Assembly: GCF_016801025.1 (NCBI RefSeq)
Contig: NZ_CP068983.1
Span: 4,022,501-4,086,500 of the forward strand
Direction of reading: 5' to 3'
Length of the DNA stretch: 64,000 nt
Source: Paradevosia shaoguanensis
Lineage (GTDB): Bacteria > Pseudomonadota > Alphaproteobacteria > Rhizobiales > Devosiaceae
Shown: piece by piece, positions 1-7,793 of the stretch
How positions within the stretch are numbered: position 1 is the stretch's first letter
Layout of the letters: each line of letters begins with the position of its first letter
The notes under the pieces: generated by a model
Told to the model about the DNA's origin: nothing
The model's database searches: none
What the model saw: the letters and a program-made list of their open reading frames with translations, nothing else
Position numbers and translations under genes: made by a program

Positions 1-1
1 G

Positions 2-550
2 CGCCGGCTGGAGATCGCCCGCGCGCTCATGCACGAACCCACCATCCTCTTTCTCGACGAGCCGACGGTTGGTCTCGATCCACAAACGCGGCAGCGCATC
101 TGGAGTTACCTTGACCGCCTGCGCCGTGAGCGGCACCTGACCGTGCTTACGACCACGCACTATATCGAGGAAGTCGAAGGGGCCGACCAGGTCTGCATCA
201 TCGATCACGGGCACATCATTGCCCAGGGCACGCCAACCGAACTCAAGGCTGCCCACGGCTCGCGCTGGCTGCATGCCACACCTCAGGATGAAACAGTCGC
301 AGCGGAAATCGCAGGTGACTATCCGCAGATCCAGCGGCTCGGCAGCGGCAGCCTTGCGCTGCCGATCACTGACGAAGCGCTCGCCGACACGTTTCTGGCC
401 CAATATCGCTATCGGCTGGAGGAGATACGCTTCCAGGAGCCGACGCTCGAGAGCGTTTTCCTCGCCCTTACCGGCCGTGAATTGCGCGACCGGGCCAATG
501 GCCAGCGCGACGCCCAACGCAGTGCCGGTCGTCGGGGAGGTCAACGATGA
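2..550 (+). CDS. ABC-2 exporter ATP-binding protein, PQQ-dehydrogenase associated (5'-truncated by window edge)
   Basis: This is the C-terminal part of an ABC ATPase. The reading frame is open to the window edge and begins with RRLEIARAL, the end of the helix after the signature motif. Walker B (FLDEP), the D-loop (VGLD) and the switch histidine (TTTHY) follow. The missing part holds Walker A and the LSGGQ signature. It belongs to the DrrA/NodI type that drives ABC-2 membrane proteins. Its stop overlaps the start of the permease gene (ATGA), so the two are translationally coupled. Placed before a PQQ alcohol dehydrogenase, it matches the ATPase family known from PQQ-dependent alcohol dehydrogenase systems (PedC-like). 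The transported substrate is unknown. Confidence 0.88.
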   Translation, partial: RRLEIARALMHEPTILFLDEPTVGLDPQTRQRIWSYLDRLRRERHLTVLTTTHYIEEVEGADQVCIIDHGHIIAQGTPTELKAAHGSRWLHATPQDETVAAEIAGDYPQIQRLGSGSLALPITDEALADTFLAQYRYRLEEIRFQEPTLESVFLALTGRELRDRANGQRDAQRSAGRRGGQR

Positions 551-1359
551 ACCGCGCCATCATTCTTGCCCGCGGCCTCTACGGCGTATGGCTGCGCGAA
601 ATCACACGCGCAACGCGCGACCGTGGCCAGATGATCGGCGGCATCAGTCGCCCCCTGATCTGGCTGCTCGTACTGGGCGTCGGCCTCAATCCCTATTTTC
701 GCGGTGAAGTATATGGTGAGGTTCGGTACGTTATCCCATTCACCTATCTGCAGTTTCTTTTCCCTGCGGTGATCGTCCTCAACATCATGTACACCTCGAT
801 CCAGTTTGCCGTATCGGTGATCTGGGACCGCGAGTTTGGCTTCCTGCGAGAGGTTCTGGTCTCGCCGATGCCGCGCTCGCTCATTCTTCTGGGCAAGGTT
901 CTGGGCGGCAGCACCGTCGCGATGATCCATGGCGGCCTCGTGCTTATCCTCGCGCGCTTCGCAGATGTGACGCTTGATCTTGAGCAGATGGCGATGGCGC
1001 TCGGACTGATGTTCGTGCTCTCGTTCGGCCTCACCTGCTTCGGCGTAGTGCTCGCTTCGAAGGTGCGCAGCTTCGAGGGGTTTGGCGTCTTCTCCAACAC
1101 CGTCATCCTGCCCCTCTACTTCACGTCCTCCTCGATTTTTCCGCTCGATCCAACCCTATCGCGCACACAAACCGCCACTGCCTACCCGGAATGGCTGGTT
1201 TTCATGGTGCAGATCAATCCGATCACCTACGCCGTTGACGCCCTGCGCGGTACGATCATCGGCTTCAACCAGTTCCCTGCCTGGTATGGACCGGCGGTGA
1301 TCTTCGCGATGGCAGCGATTTTCTTCGTTTGGGCGCTGATCGGGTTCCGCCGGCAATGA
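547..1359 (+). CDS. ABC-2 type transporter permease, PQQ-dehydrogenase associated
   Basis: A 270-residue membrane protein with about six hydrophobic segments and the ABC-2 permease layout: an N-terminal amphipathic start, a cytoplasmic stretch with the WDREFGFLRE motif near residue 95, and later membrane helices. It resembles NodJ/DrrB family permeases. The start codon overlaps the ATPase stop, and its own stop overlaps the next start (ATGA), so this is one operon. It probably forms an exporter with the ATPase at the window edge. Such transporters recur beside PQQ alcohol dehydrogenase genes, but what they move (cofactor, metal chelator or toxic aldehyde) is not known. Confidence 0.87.
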   Translation: MNRAIILARGLYGVWLREITRATRDRGQMIGGISRPLIWLLVLGVGLNPYFRGEVYGEVRYVIPFTYLQFLFPAVIVLNIMYTSIQFAVSVIWDREFGFLREVLVSPMPRSLILLGKVLGGSTVAMIHGGLVLILARFADVTLDLEQMAMALGLMFVLSFGLTCFGVVLASKVRSFEGFGVFSNTVILPLYFTSSSIFPLDPTLSRTQTATAYPEWLVFMVQINPITYAVDALRGTIIGFNQFPAWYGPAVIFAMAAIFFVWALIGFRRQ

Positions 1360-2159
1360 CCGCACCCCGCCGACATCGCTGGAGGCGCGCGGCGCTCAAC
1401 TTTGTGGTGGTCGTCGCTCTACTCACCGCAGCGAGCTTCCTGCCGCCTGATACCTCATTGCGCGACAGGCAGCAGACCGGCGTGCTCAAGGTCTGCGTGC
1501 CGCCGAGCTACCCGCCGCTCGTGACCGGTGATCCGTCCCGTCCCGGCTTCGATATTGAATTGCTCGAGGCCATCGCGGGCCAGATGAGGCTCCGATTGGC
1601 AATCAACACGCTTGCCTCGATCGGAAGTGACTTCAACCCGCGTAACTGGATGCTGACGCGTGCGCAGTGCGACGTCATCGCCGGCGGCGTGGCCGATACC
1701 GTCCAGACGCGTGGCTTCCTCCAAACCATCCCTACGCCGGCGGAAACTGGTTGGATGGCCATTTCGCGTAGTGGCACCCTCCCCGCTCGCGGCGAAACGA
1801 TTGCCGTGCTGCCCGGGACGGCCGGGCTCGATCGCGTCAAGCTTTCAAGCTGGGTTCGAGCAGGCGGTTGGCGCGCCCAAGGGACATCATCGCCAGCTCA
1901 ATTCAGGAGCACGCTTGTCGAATCGGGTCTGGCCGCCGGGATAGCCGAACGCTTCGTCATCGACTCGCTGCATCTGGACGATCAGGGCTTCATTCGCTTC
2001 TGGCTGCCTGAGGAGGATTTTCCACGATATCGAATGGCGCTCGGGCTGTGGAAAGGCGACCAGACGCTAAAGCGCGCCGTGTCTAGTGCTTTGGAATCTT
2101 TAGAGAAGTCCGGAGCGGTCTATACACTGCAGCAGAAGTACGACCTCGTCGCGCCCTGA
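1356..2159 (+). CDS. membrane-anchored or exported solute-binding-like protein of the PQQ dehydrogenase locus
   Basis: A 267-residue protein with a basic N-terminus (RRHRWRR) followed by one hydrophobic helix (residues about 10-30), so it is exported or anchored. The rest is a bacterial solute-binding protein family 3 fold: LKVCVPPSYPPL at the start of the mature domain, then the GFDIELLEAIA motif. ATG 1356 is chosen because it overlaps the permease stop as ATGA; a TTG at 1329 would start inside the permease. Proteins of this type (XoxJ-like, quinoprotein-dehydrogenase associated) accompany PQQ alcohol dehydrogenases and are thought to help maturation rather than transport. A second one lies at 4812-5633. 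Confidence 0.8.
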   Translation: MTAPRRHRWRRAALNFVVVVALLTAASFLPPDTSLRDRQQTGVLKVCVPPSYPPLVTGDPSRPGFDIELLEAIAGQMRLRLAINTLASIGSDFNPRNWMLTRAQCDVIAGGVADTVQTRGFLQTIPTPAETGWMAISRSGTLPARGETIAVLPGTAGLDRVKLSSWVRAGGWRAQGTSSPAQFRSTLVESGLAAGIAERFVIDSLHLDDQGFIRFWLPEEDFPRYRMALGLWKGDQTLKRAVSSALESLEKSGAVYTLQQKYDLVAP

Positions 2160-2171
2160 CCGCGCCTGAAA

Positions 2172-2192
2172 AGCCAATTGCCGTTATTGGCT
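2172..2192 (+). terminator. small hairpin after the ABC/binding-protein operon
   Basis: AGCCAAT (2172-2178) and ATTGGCT (2186-2192) form a perfect 7-bp stem with a 7-nt loop, 12 bases after the stop of the binding-protein gene. No T run follows, so it is at best a weak terminator or a processing site ahead of the cytochrome gene. Nothing else clear is seen in the 170-bp gap up to 2330. Confidence 0.4.
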
Positions 2193-2329
2193 AAATCGCT
2201 GTGGGCATTTCACAGTCGCCTCTTTGTTGTCATTGAGCGTTAATTGCCTCCATGCCAAAGGGAGGCGTCATCCTCGGTCGGGGCGACTCGTCTGCCGATG
2301 ACCATAGACAACTACCTTGTGGGGTTATC

Positions 2330-2950
2330 GTGCCTTTCAAATCCCTGCGGTTCGCCGCTTCCGCCGCCATTCTCGCGCTCAGCGTAGTGGGTGGCTCTTC
2401 TTCCATGGCCGCGGGCTTCACTGCAGAGCAGGCTGCTGCCGGCCAGACGGCGTACAATTCCAATTGCGCGCAGTGCCATGGCCGTCAGCTCGAAGGTCCT
2501 GAGGCTCCCGGTCTCGCCGGTTCCGACGTGATGCAGAACTGGAATACTGCCGGCGGCATCTATGACTTCATTTCGGTGGCGATGCCTCCGTCCGCGCCCG
2601 GCCAGCTGGGCGAAGAGACGTATCTGAACATCGTCGCCTACATCATGCAGTTCAATGGCGCCGCGCCGGGCGATGCCGCGCTGACGCCCGATACCATGGC
2701 GGCCGTCTCGCTTTCGGCCGAAACCGCTGCCGGTGCTGCCAGCATGGCCGCTGCGGCTCTCGATGCAGGTGGCGCCCCCGCTGCCACGGCAACGCCGGTT
2801 GCGACCTCCGTGCCGCAGGCTTTCACCTGGGGCAAGCAGCTCCCGGGCGGCCTGGCTCCGGAACAGATGGCTCCCGCGGCAGCACCCGCCGCTCCGGGCG
2901 TTCCCCAGGCCTTCACCTGGGGCAAGCAGCTCCCCTCGGTCGCCAACTAA
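2330..2950 (+). CDS. exported c-type cytochrome with duplicated C-terminal peptide, electron acceptor of the PQQ dehydrogenase
   Basis: A 206-residue protein read from GTG 2330, which gives a clean signal peptide (residues 1-28, ending SSSMAAG); an upstream ATG at 2252 would add 26 unrelated residues. One haem site, CAQCH, is at residues 46-50, with a candidate Met ligand in AMPPS. The c domain ends near residue 110. After it comes an Ala/Pro-rich tail holding two copies of VPQAFTWGKQLP (residues 161-172 and 191-202). It lies 45 bp before the dehydrogenase gene and most likely takes electrons from it in the periplasm. The tail is not part of a standard cytochrome c and may be a docking peptide. 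Confidence 0.85.
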   Translation: MPFKSLRFAASAAILALSVVGGSSSMAAGFTAEQAAAGQTAYNSNCAQCHGRQLEGPEAPGLAGSDVMQNWNTAGGIYDFISVAMPPSAPGQLGEETYLNIVAYIMQFNGAAPGDAALTPDTMAAVSLSAETAAGAASMAAAALDAGGAPAATATPVATSVPQAFTWGKQLPGGLAPEQMAPAAAPAAPGVPQAFTWGKQLPSVAN

Positions 2951-2995
2951 TACGCTTTCTTCTGGCGCTTCTGGCGCCTTCTACTGGAGGTATCG

Positions 2996-4750
2996 ATGAA
3001 AATCGAACTGATGAAGACCCTCTTTGCGGCAACGACCGCACTGGTGGCCATTTCGGCCCCCGCTTATGCGCAGGGCATCAAGGATTACACGCCCGTTACG
3101 GCCGAGATGCTGGCCAACCCGCCGGCCGAAGAATGGCTGATGTTCCGCGGTGCCTACAACAACCAGGGTTACAGCCCGCTCGATCTCATCAACAAGGACA
3201 CGGTCGGCAAGCTGCAGCTCGCCTGGGCCTGGCCGATGGCTGAAGCCGGCATCCAGGAAACCGCTCCGCTGGTGCATGACGGCATCATGTTCCTGCAGAC
3301 CAACAACAACATCGTCGAGGCGCTCGACGCCAAGACCGGTACCCTGATCTGGCAGTACCGCCACACGCTCGCCGAACTCCCGGCTTCGTGGAGCTACCAG
3401 GCCAACCAGGCCCGTCGTCAGAAGAACTCGATCGCCCTGTACGAAGACAAGGTGATCCTGACCACGGCCGACGCCAAGATCGTCGTGCTCAACGCCGCCG
3501 ACGGCAAGATCGTGTGGGAAAAGCAGGTTCTCGACTACAACCTCGGCTATTCCTACACCGTTGGTCCGGTCATCGCTGACGGCAAGATCATCTCGGCCAT
3601 CTCGGGTTGCTCGATCGCTGGCACTGCCGGCGGCTGCTTCATCATGGCTCATGACGTCAACACCGGCGACGAAGTCTGGCGCTTCAACACCATCGATGAC
3701 CCGAACAATCCGGCTCAGCAGGCCAGCTGGGGCGATGTTCCGCCGGAAAACCGTTGGGGCGGCACGCCCTGGACGACCGGCGCGTACGATCCGGAAACCA
3801 ACACCACCTACTGGGGTATTGGTATGCCTGGCCCCTATTCCGAACTCATTCGTGGTTCGGGCGACGGTTCGGTGCTCTACACCAACTCGACCCTGGCTCT
3901 CGATGTCGGCACCGGCAAGCTGAAGTGGTATTACCAGCACCTGCCGCGCGACAACTGGGACCTGGACAGCCCGTTCGAGCGTATCCTCGTCGATCAGGAA
4001 ATCGATGGCGTGAAGCATAAGCTCCTCGTCACCGTTCCGGGCAAGAACGGCATCGCGTTCGCTCTCGATCGCGACACCGGCAAGTACCTGTGGTCGAAGG
4101 AGACCGTGGTCCAGAACGTCGTCAAGTCGATCGATGCCGACGGCACTGTCCACATCAACGAAGACCTGATCTCGAACGCCGTCGGCGAAGAGCATCTGAT
4201 CTGCTCGTCCGTGTCGGGTGGCAAGCTCTGGCAGGCCGGCTCGTACAGCCCGCTGACCCAGGCCTACTTCGTGCCGCTCACCGAGGCTTGCAACACCGTT
4301 GCTCCGACCCAGACTGAGTTCACCGCTGGTAACGCCGTTGGCGCCGTCAAGTTCGGCCCGCGCGTGCTTCCGGAAGGCATCACCGATGCCGGCCTGATGC
4401 AGGCTCTCGCGGTCAACCCGACCCAGGGCGAGTCCAAGTGGCAGTACCGCAGCCGTCCGTCGATGACCTCCTCGGTCCTGGCGACCGCCGGTGGCCTCGT
4501 GTTCGGTGGTGACGCCGCCCGCGCCGTCAAGGCTTGGGACCAGGAGACCGGTGACGTGGTGTGGTCGCAGACCCTCAACGCCCCGATCGGTGGTTACCCG
4601 ATGACCTACGAGATCGATGGCGAGCAGTATCTGGCCATTCCGACGGGCTACTCGAACGCAGCCTCGTCGATCTCCTCGGCTTTCCCGGAGATCCCGCTGC
4701 CGACCGGTTCGGGCAACTCGATCTTCGTGTTCAAGCTGCCGAAGTCCTAA
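2996..4750 (+). CDS. PQQ-dependent alcohol dehydrogenase (methanol/ethanol dehydrogenase family), predicted lanthanide type
   Basis: A 584-residue periplasmic quinoprotein with a signal peptide (cleavage after APAYA, about residue 25) and an eight-bladed propeller with repeated DxxTGxxxW turns. The catalytic Asp is in NWDLD (D322), and D324 two residues on is the extra acid that marks lanthanide-using enzymes such as XoxF and PedH. The vicinal Cys-Cys that normally stacks on PQQ is missing; the matching region reads SWSYQANQ. The ribosome site TGGAGG (2985-2990) fits ATG 2996. Codon use is strongly biased to C-ending codons, suggesting high expression. It may oxidise primary alcohols or larger secondary alcohols; Devosia enzymes of this broad family oxidise deoxynivalenol, but no specific substrate can be assigned. 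Confidence 0.92.
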   Translation: MKIELMKTLFAATTALVAISAPAYAQGIKDYTPVTAEMLANPPAEEWLMFRGAYNNQGYSPLDLINKDTVGKLQLAWAWPMAEAGIQETAPLVHDGIMFLQTNNNIVEALDAKTGTLIWQYRHTLAELPASWSYQANQARRQKNSIALYEDKVILTTADAKIVVLNAADGKIVWEKQVLDYNLGYSYTVGPVIADGKIISAISGCSIAGTAGGCFIMAHDVNTGDEVWRFNTIDDPNNPAQQASWGDVPPENRWGGTPWTTGAYDPETNTTYWGIGMPGPYSELIRGSGDGSVLYTNSTLALDVGTGKLKWYYQHLPRDNWDLDSPFERILVDQEIDGVKHKLLVTVPGKNGIAFALDRDTGKYLWSKETVVQNVVKSIDADGTVHINEDLISNAVGEEHLICSSVSGGKLWQAGSYSPLTQAYFVPLTEACNTVAPTQTEFTAGNAVGAVKFGPRVLPEGITDAGLMQALAVNPTQGESKWQYRSRPSMTSSVLATAGGLVFGGDAARAVKAWDQETGDVVWSQTLNAPIGGYPMTYEIDGEQYLAIPTGYSNAASSISSAFPEIPLPTGSGNSIFVFKLPKS

Positions 4751-4767
4751 GTTTTTCGACGCACACC

Positions 4768-4798
4768 GAAAGGGGCCTCCGGGCCCCTTTCTTCTTTT
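4768..4798 (+). terminator. rho-independent terminator after the PQQ dehydrogenase gene
   Basis: GAAAGGGGCC (4768-4777) and GGCCCCTTTC (4782-4791) form a perfect 10-bp stem with a 4-base loop, followed by a T-rich stretch. It starts 17 bases after the dehydrogenase stop and ends before the next gene's ribosome site. It probably makes the dehydrogenase messenger much more abundant than the downstream binding-protein gene. Confidence 0.9.
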
Positions 4799-4811
4799 CC
4801 TGGAGACTACA

Positions 4812-5633
4812 ATGCTTCGCTTCCTGGCCCCGGCCCTCTTCCTCGTCGGCACCGGCATGGCCTTTGCCCAGACATCGGGCATTCCTCCCGAGGAGCTGAC
4901 CAATACCCGCCGCCAGGCTGGCGACGCCATCAATGTCTGCGTGGATACCACCGGGCAGAGCCGCGCCTTCGACCTCGATGTGGCGCGGGCCATCGGCGAT
5001 GCGCTTTTCCTTCAGGTCAATCCGATCGAGGGTTTTGGCGGTTTCCCCGTCAACGGCGATGGCTTCATCGATGAACTGACGCTGGCCATGAACAATACCT
5101 GCGACCTCTTCATGGGCGTGTCCGTCTCGACCGAGGCGCAGGTTTCCGAGGCATTCTCGATCACTCGCCCCTATGTGACCATTCCCTTCGTCCTCGCCGT
5201 AGCCAACCCGGATTGGCAGAAACTCGCCGACATTCCGCTGGATCAGCGTCTCGGCACCGCCATGGCCAGCATTGGCGAGATGACTTACATCACCTGGGCT
5301 CAGCAGCGCGCCAAGAGCGAGCGCTGGATCCGCCTGCCCTATGCCGATCCCAGCCTGATGGCGACGCGCGTGCTCGACGGCACCATTGCCGGCATGATCC
5401 TTTGGCAACCCGCTTTGGCCAAACTCCAGCAGGAGCGCACCGAGGCTCAGTCCCTGCGGATCATCGGCACCGACCCTGTCGCTGAAACCTCTATTCGAGT
5501 GGGCGCGCTCGTCTCGAGCCGCAACAGCTTCCTGCGCAACCAGGTCGACCAGGCAATCGATGCGCTGACTGCGGACGGCACGATCGACGCGTTACTCGAA
5601 AAGCACCATTATATGGGGCATGCCGGAGAATAA
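4812..5633 (+). CDS. periplasmic XoxJ-like solute-binding protein, quinoprotein dehydrogenase associated
   Basis: A 273-residue protein with a signal peptide (LAPALFLVGTGMAFAQ, cleavage about residue 19) and a family 3 solute-binding fold: AINVCVDTTG at the start of the domain and a C-terminal DALLEKHHY helix. ATG 4812 follows a TGGAG ribosome site (4801-4805); longer readings would start inside the dehydrogenase gene and lack a signal. XoxJ-type proteins sit next to lanthanide methanol dehydrogenases and are thought to assist enzyme maturation. It is separated from the dehydrogenase by a strong terminator, so it is probably made at a lower level. Confidence 0.82.
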   Translation: MLRFLAPALFLVGTGMAFAQTSGIPPEELTNTRRQAGDAINVCVDTTGQSRAFDLDVARAIGDALFLQVNPIEGFGGFPVNGDGFIDELTLAMNNTCDLFMGVSVSTEAQVSEAFSITRPYVTIPFVLAVANPDWQKLADIPLDQRLGTAMASIGEMTYITWAQQRAKSERWIRLPYADPSLMATRVLDGTIAGMILWQPALAKLQQERTEAQSLRIIGTDPVAETSIRVGALVSSRNSFLRNQVDQAIDALTADGTIDALLEKHHYMGHAGE

Positions 5634-5646
5634 TCCGCGTCAGCCA

Positions 5647-6255
5647 TCAGGCCCGCAGATAGGGCAATATGGCCGAAGCCGTATTGGGGATGATCCCGGC
5701 GACGATAGCCGCGAATGTCAGCCCCAGGCCGATCGGAACCAGCCTTTCAAGACGCCGCTCGTGCTCTGGCAATGCAAGCTGCCAGAGCGCCCCGGCTACC
5801 AGGCCGGGCACGGGCAGGCAGTTCAGCACCACCGAGCCGACGGTGATGAGCTGGAACTGGTTGAGCACGTAGAGCGCGGCATAGCCCGCCGTGCGGGGCA
5901 GCATCAGCAGCAATGGCCGCAAGAAATCGGACAGCGGCACGAGTGCCAGCATTAGCGCCAGACCTAACACCAAGACCGCCAGCAGCCCGAAGCCGCCGAG
6001 GCGCATATCCTTGGGTTCGTAGCGTATCGGCCGAACCCAGCTCAGTGCGAACAGAGTGGCCGAGATAATGCCCCAGACCGAGACCTGGACGAACGGATTG
6101 AGCGTCAGCCGCTTCTCGTGGAACGGCCGAGCGTCGCCCATAAAACGCGCCAGCCCTGCCAGGATACAGCCCTGCAGTGACGCGAACAGCAGAACAGCTG
6201 CGATCCGCGTCACAATCTCGCTCAGGCTGAGCGCTCCAAGCAGAGCCATAGTCAT
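5647..6255 (-). CDS. membrane protein of the M50 (site-2 protease) fold lacking the catalytic motifs
   Basis: A 202-residue protein with about five membrane helices. The order of motifs is that of small M50 proteases: a first helix where HExxH is expected, then RLTLNPFVQV followed by a GxxxxxxFxxxWxRPI stretch, then NCLPVPGLVAG where active enzymes have NxxPxPPLDG. Here the HExxH region reads LQGCILAG and the Asp of LDG is replaced (LVAG), so no zinc ligands remain. This makes it a probable pseudoprotease. It lies tail-to-tail with the XoxJ-like gene and has no obvious operon partner. A role in membrane proteolysis control would be a guess. Confidence 0.65.
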   Translation of the reverse strand: MTMALLGALSLSEIVTRIAAVLLFASLQGCILAGLARFMGDARPFHEKRLTLNPFVQVSVWGIISATLFALSWVRPIRYEPKDMRLGGFGLLAVLVLGLALMLALVPLSDFLRPLLLMLPRTAGYAALYVLNQFQLITVGSVVLNCLPVPGLVAGALWQLALPEHERRLERLVPIGLGLTFAAIVAGIIPNTASAILPYLRA

Positions 6256-6310
6256 CTTCTCCGAAAGCCGCCTACCCTCTATCGCGAGGAGAGCGTCGGC
6301 TCAACGGTCG

Positions 6311-6470
6311 CTATCCGACTAAACGCAGGTTGAAGGCTTTGCCGTCGACGTCGGGAATTGCCTGGCAGCGGCGCACGGTCGCGTACAGCCGAGGCAGCGT
6401 GGATTGGCCGTGCGAGGGTCGGCCGGTTTCGGTGGCGCGCACATCATTGAGTTCCGATCCATCGGACTCG
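6311..6470 (-). pseudogene. open in-frame stretch after the hemerythrin stop codon (possible lost C-terminus or small ORF)
   Basis: Directly after the TGA of the hemerythrin gene, the same frame stays open for about 52 codons and ends at TAG (6311-6313), reading SELNDVRATETGRP and ending AFNLRLVG. No ATG is available, only an internal GTG. The composition looks coding, so this may be a tail cut off by a nonsense change or a decayed unrelated gene. Nothing else is seen between 6256 and 6472. Confidence 0.25.
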
Positions 6471-6472
6471 CC

Positions 6473-7183
6473 TCACGCTGCACGCGCAAGCCGCCGCTCA
6501 AGGTCGGCAAACTCGTCGGAGGAGAGATTCGGCTTGGCAGCAAACTGCATGACGGCATTGAAAACCTCGACCGGTGCCGATTGCTTCATGCCGCCGAGCA
6601 TCATGGCGCGCTCCTGAGGGCTGATCGCGGGGATCATGATGCGCATGAAGGCCATGTTCTTCTCGGGAGGCAGCGACCCGATGATGCGCATCTCGATCTC
6701 GAGCAGTTCCTGCTGGGTGAACAGGGACCAGAGGATCGGAGCGGTGACGGTCTCTTCCTCATGCATGTGTTCGAGGTCGTGACCGACGTAAAGAGCGAAG
6801 GCGATATAGAGACGGCGACCCGGTGCACCCCTGCGCATAGCCGGTGCGACTTCCACTGCCGCGATCATCCGCTCGAGATCAATGAAGGCAGCCCGGTGGT
6901 GATCGTGCTGGTCGTCGAGCTTGTCGGTCGATACGGCGCCCCGCGCATGAAGAGCGCTGTGGATGTGGTGGTCTTCATGTTCGACATGGGCCGCGGCCAG
7001 CGCAAGCAGCGCCCGCAGGTCGCCCAAGAGTTGCGTGGTGGCCGCATCATCGGAAAAGTCCGCGCGGCCAAGCCGGGCCAGAAGCTCGCATTGGGCGCGG
7101 CGCAGGCCCTTATGCACGATGCCGTAGATATCGTAGTTGCCGTCGAGATCGGGAATTTCGTTAGTAGCGTGGTGTTCGCTCAT
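6473..7183 (-). CDS. hemerythrin HHE cation-binding domain protein
   Basis: A 236-residue cytoplasmic protein. Histidines and acids of a four-helix di-iron site are visible: H-E-H-H around HVEHEDHHIH (residues about 70), DQHDHH (about 95) and HDLEHMHEEE (about 138). The C-terminal 90 residues are helical and carry no known motif. HHE proteins bind oxygen or nitric oxide through a di-iron centre or handle iron. The gene is divergent from a flavin-fold/GAF regulator pair across 142 bp, which suggests a shared redox or NO-related role. The function is inferred from the fold only. Confidence 0.8.
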   Translation of the reverse strand: MSEHHATNEIPDLDGNYDIYGIVHKGLRRAQCELLARLGRADFSDDAATTQLLGDLRALLALAAAHVEHEDHHIHSALHARGAVSTDKLDDQHDHHRAAFIDLERMIAAVEVAPAMRRGAPGRRLYIAFALYVGHDLEHMHEEETVTAPILWSLFTQQELLEIEMRIIGSLPPEKNMAFMRIMIPAISPQERAMMLGGMKQSAPVEVFNAVMQFAAKPNLSSDEFADLERRLARAA

Positions 7184-7325
7184 AGGAATGCTCCTGTCGC
7201 GCCGCCGGTGGCGCTGCGGAAGCCTTCCTAGTGAATGGGCGCGGCGACTCCTCCCTAAATCCTTGCTAACCGCCCCTCTCCTTTCCTAAAATTCTGCTAT
7301 CGGCAATTGCCGTGGGGGCATTGGT

Positions 7326-7793
7326 GTGATCAGCGACGATGTAGCGGGCTTCATCGAAGGCCTGGTGATGGGCCTCGTCTCGACGCGCAACAGCGCCAAT
7401 CGCGCATTCATCGCCCGAGCGTCTGGCGCTCGTTACCTATCGGCAACGGGCTTGATCGAGGTGCTGCTGAGCGCCGTTCAGTGGTCGGATGTGGCGCGCA
7501 ATGCGCATGCTGGCGCCCCGATCGCGACGACGTTTGTCAGGCCGAACGATTACTGCGCATACCAGATCAAAGGCTGGATCGAAGATGTCGGGCCTGCGTC
7601 GGGCGAAGATATTGCCCGTGCTCAGCGCTATGTCGAACGCATGCTCGAACAGATGAGCGACCTCGGCGTCACCCGCATCCAGCTGTCCCACACGCTTACG
7701 GCGAGCGAACTCATGCGCATATCGTTCCGTCCGACCGACCTCTTCCTCCAGACGCCCGGACCGCGCGCTGGGCAGCGGCTGGAGCTGTCATGA
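7326..7793 (+). CDS. PNPOx-like split-barrel protein (possible flavin- or haem-binding)
   Basis: A 155-residue protein of the pyridoxamine 5'-phosphate oxidase-like split-barrel type. The typical motif is AYQIKGWI (residues about 78-85), preceded by an alternating hydrophobic barrel region (TGLIEVLLS) and a GAPIATTF strand. There is no signal peptide. The start ATG 7326 is preceded only by weak ribosome-site sequence (GGGGGCA). Its stop overlaps the start of the next gene (ATGA), so it is probably made with that regulator and may act as a partner sensor or as a small flavoprotein. The cofactor cannot be told from sequence. Confidence 0.65.
   Translation: MISDDVAGFIEGLVMGLVSTRNSANRAFIARASGARYLSATGLIEVLLSAVQWSDVARNAHAGAPIATTFVRPNDYCAYQIKGWIEDVGPASGEDIARAQRYVERMLEQMSDLGVTRIQLSHTLTASELMRISFRPTDLFLQTPGPRAGQRLELS

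Noticed and set aside
2981-4993. 670-codon minus-strand frame over the PQQ dehydrogenase gene
   Set aside because: It is a shadow of a gene with signal peptide, catalytic Asp and propeller repeats; the antisense product has no motif.
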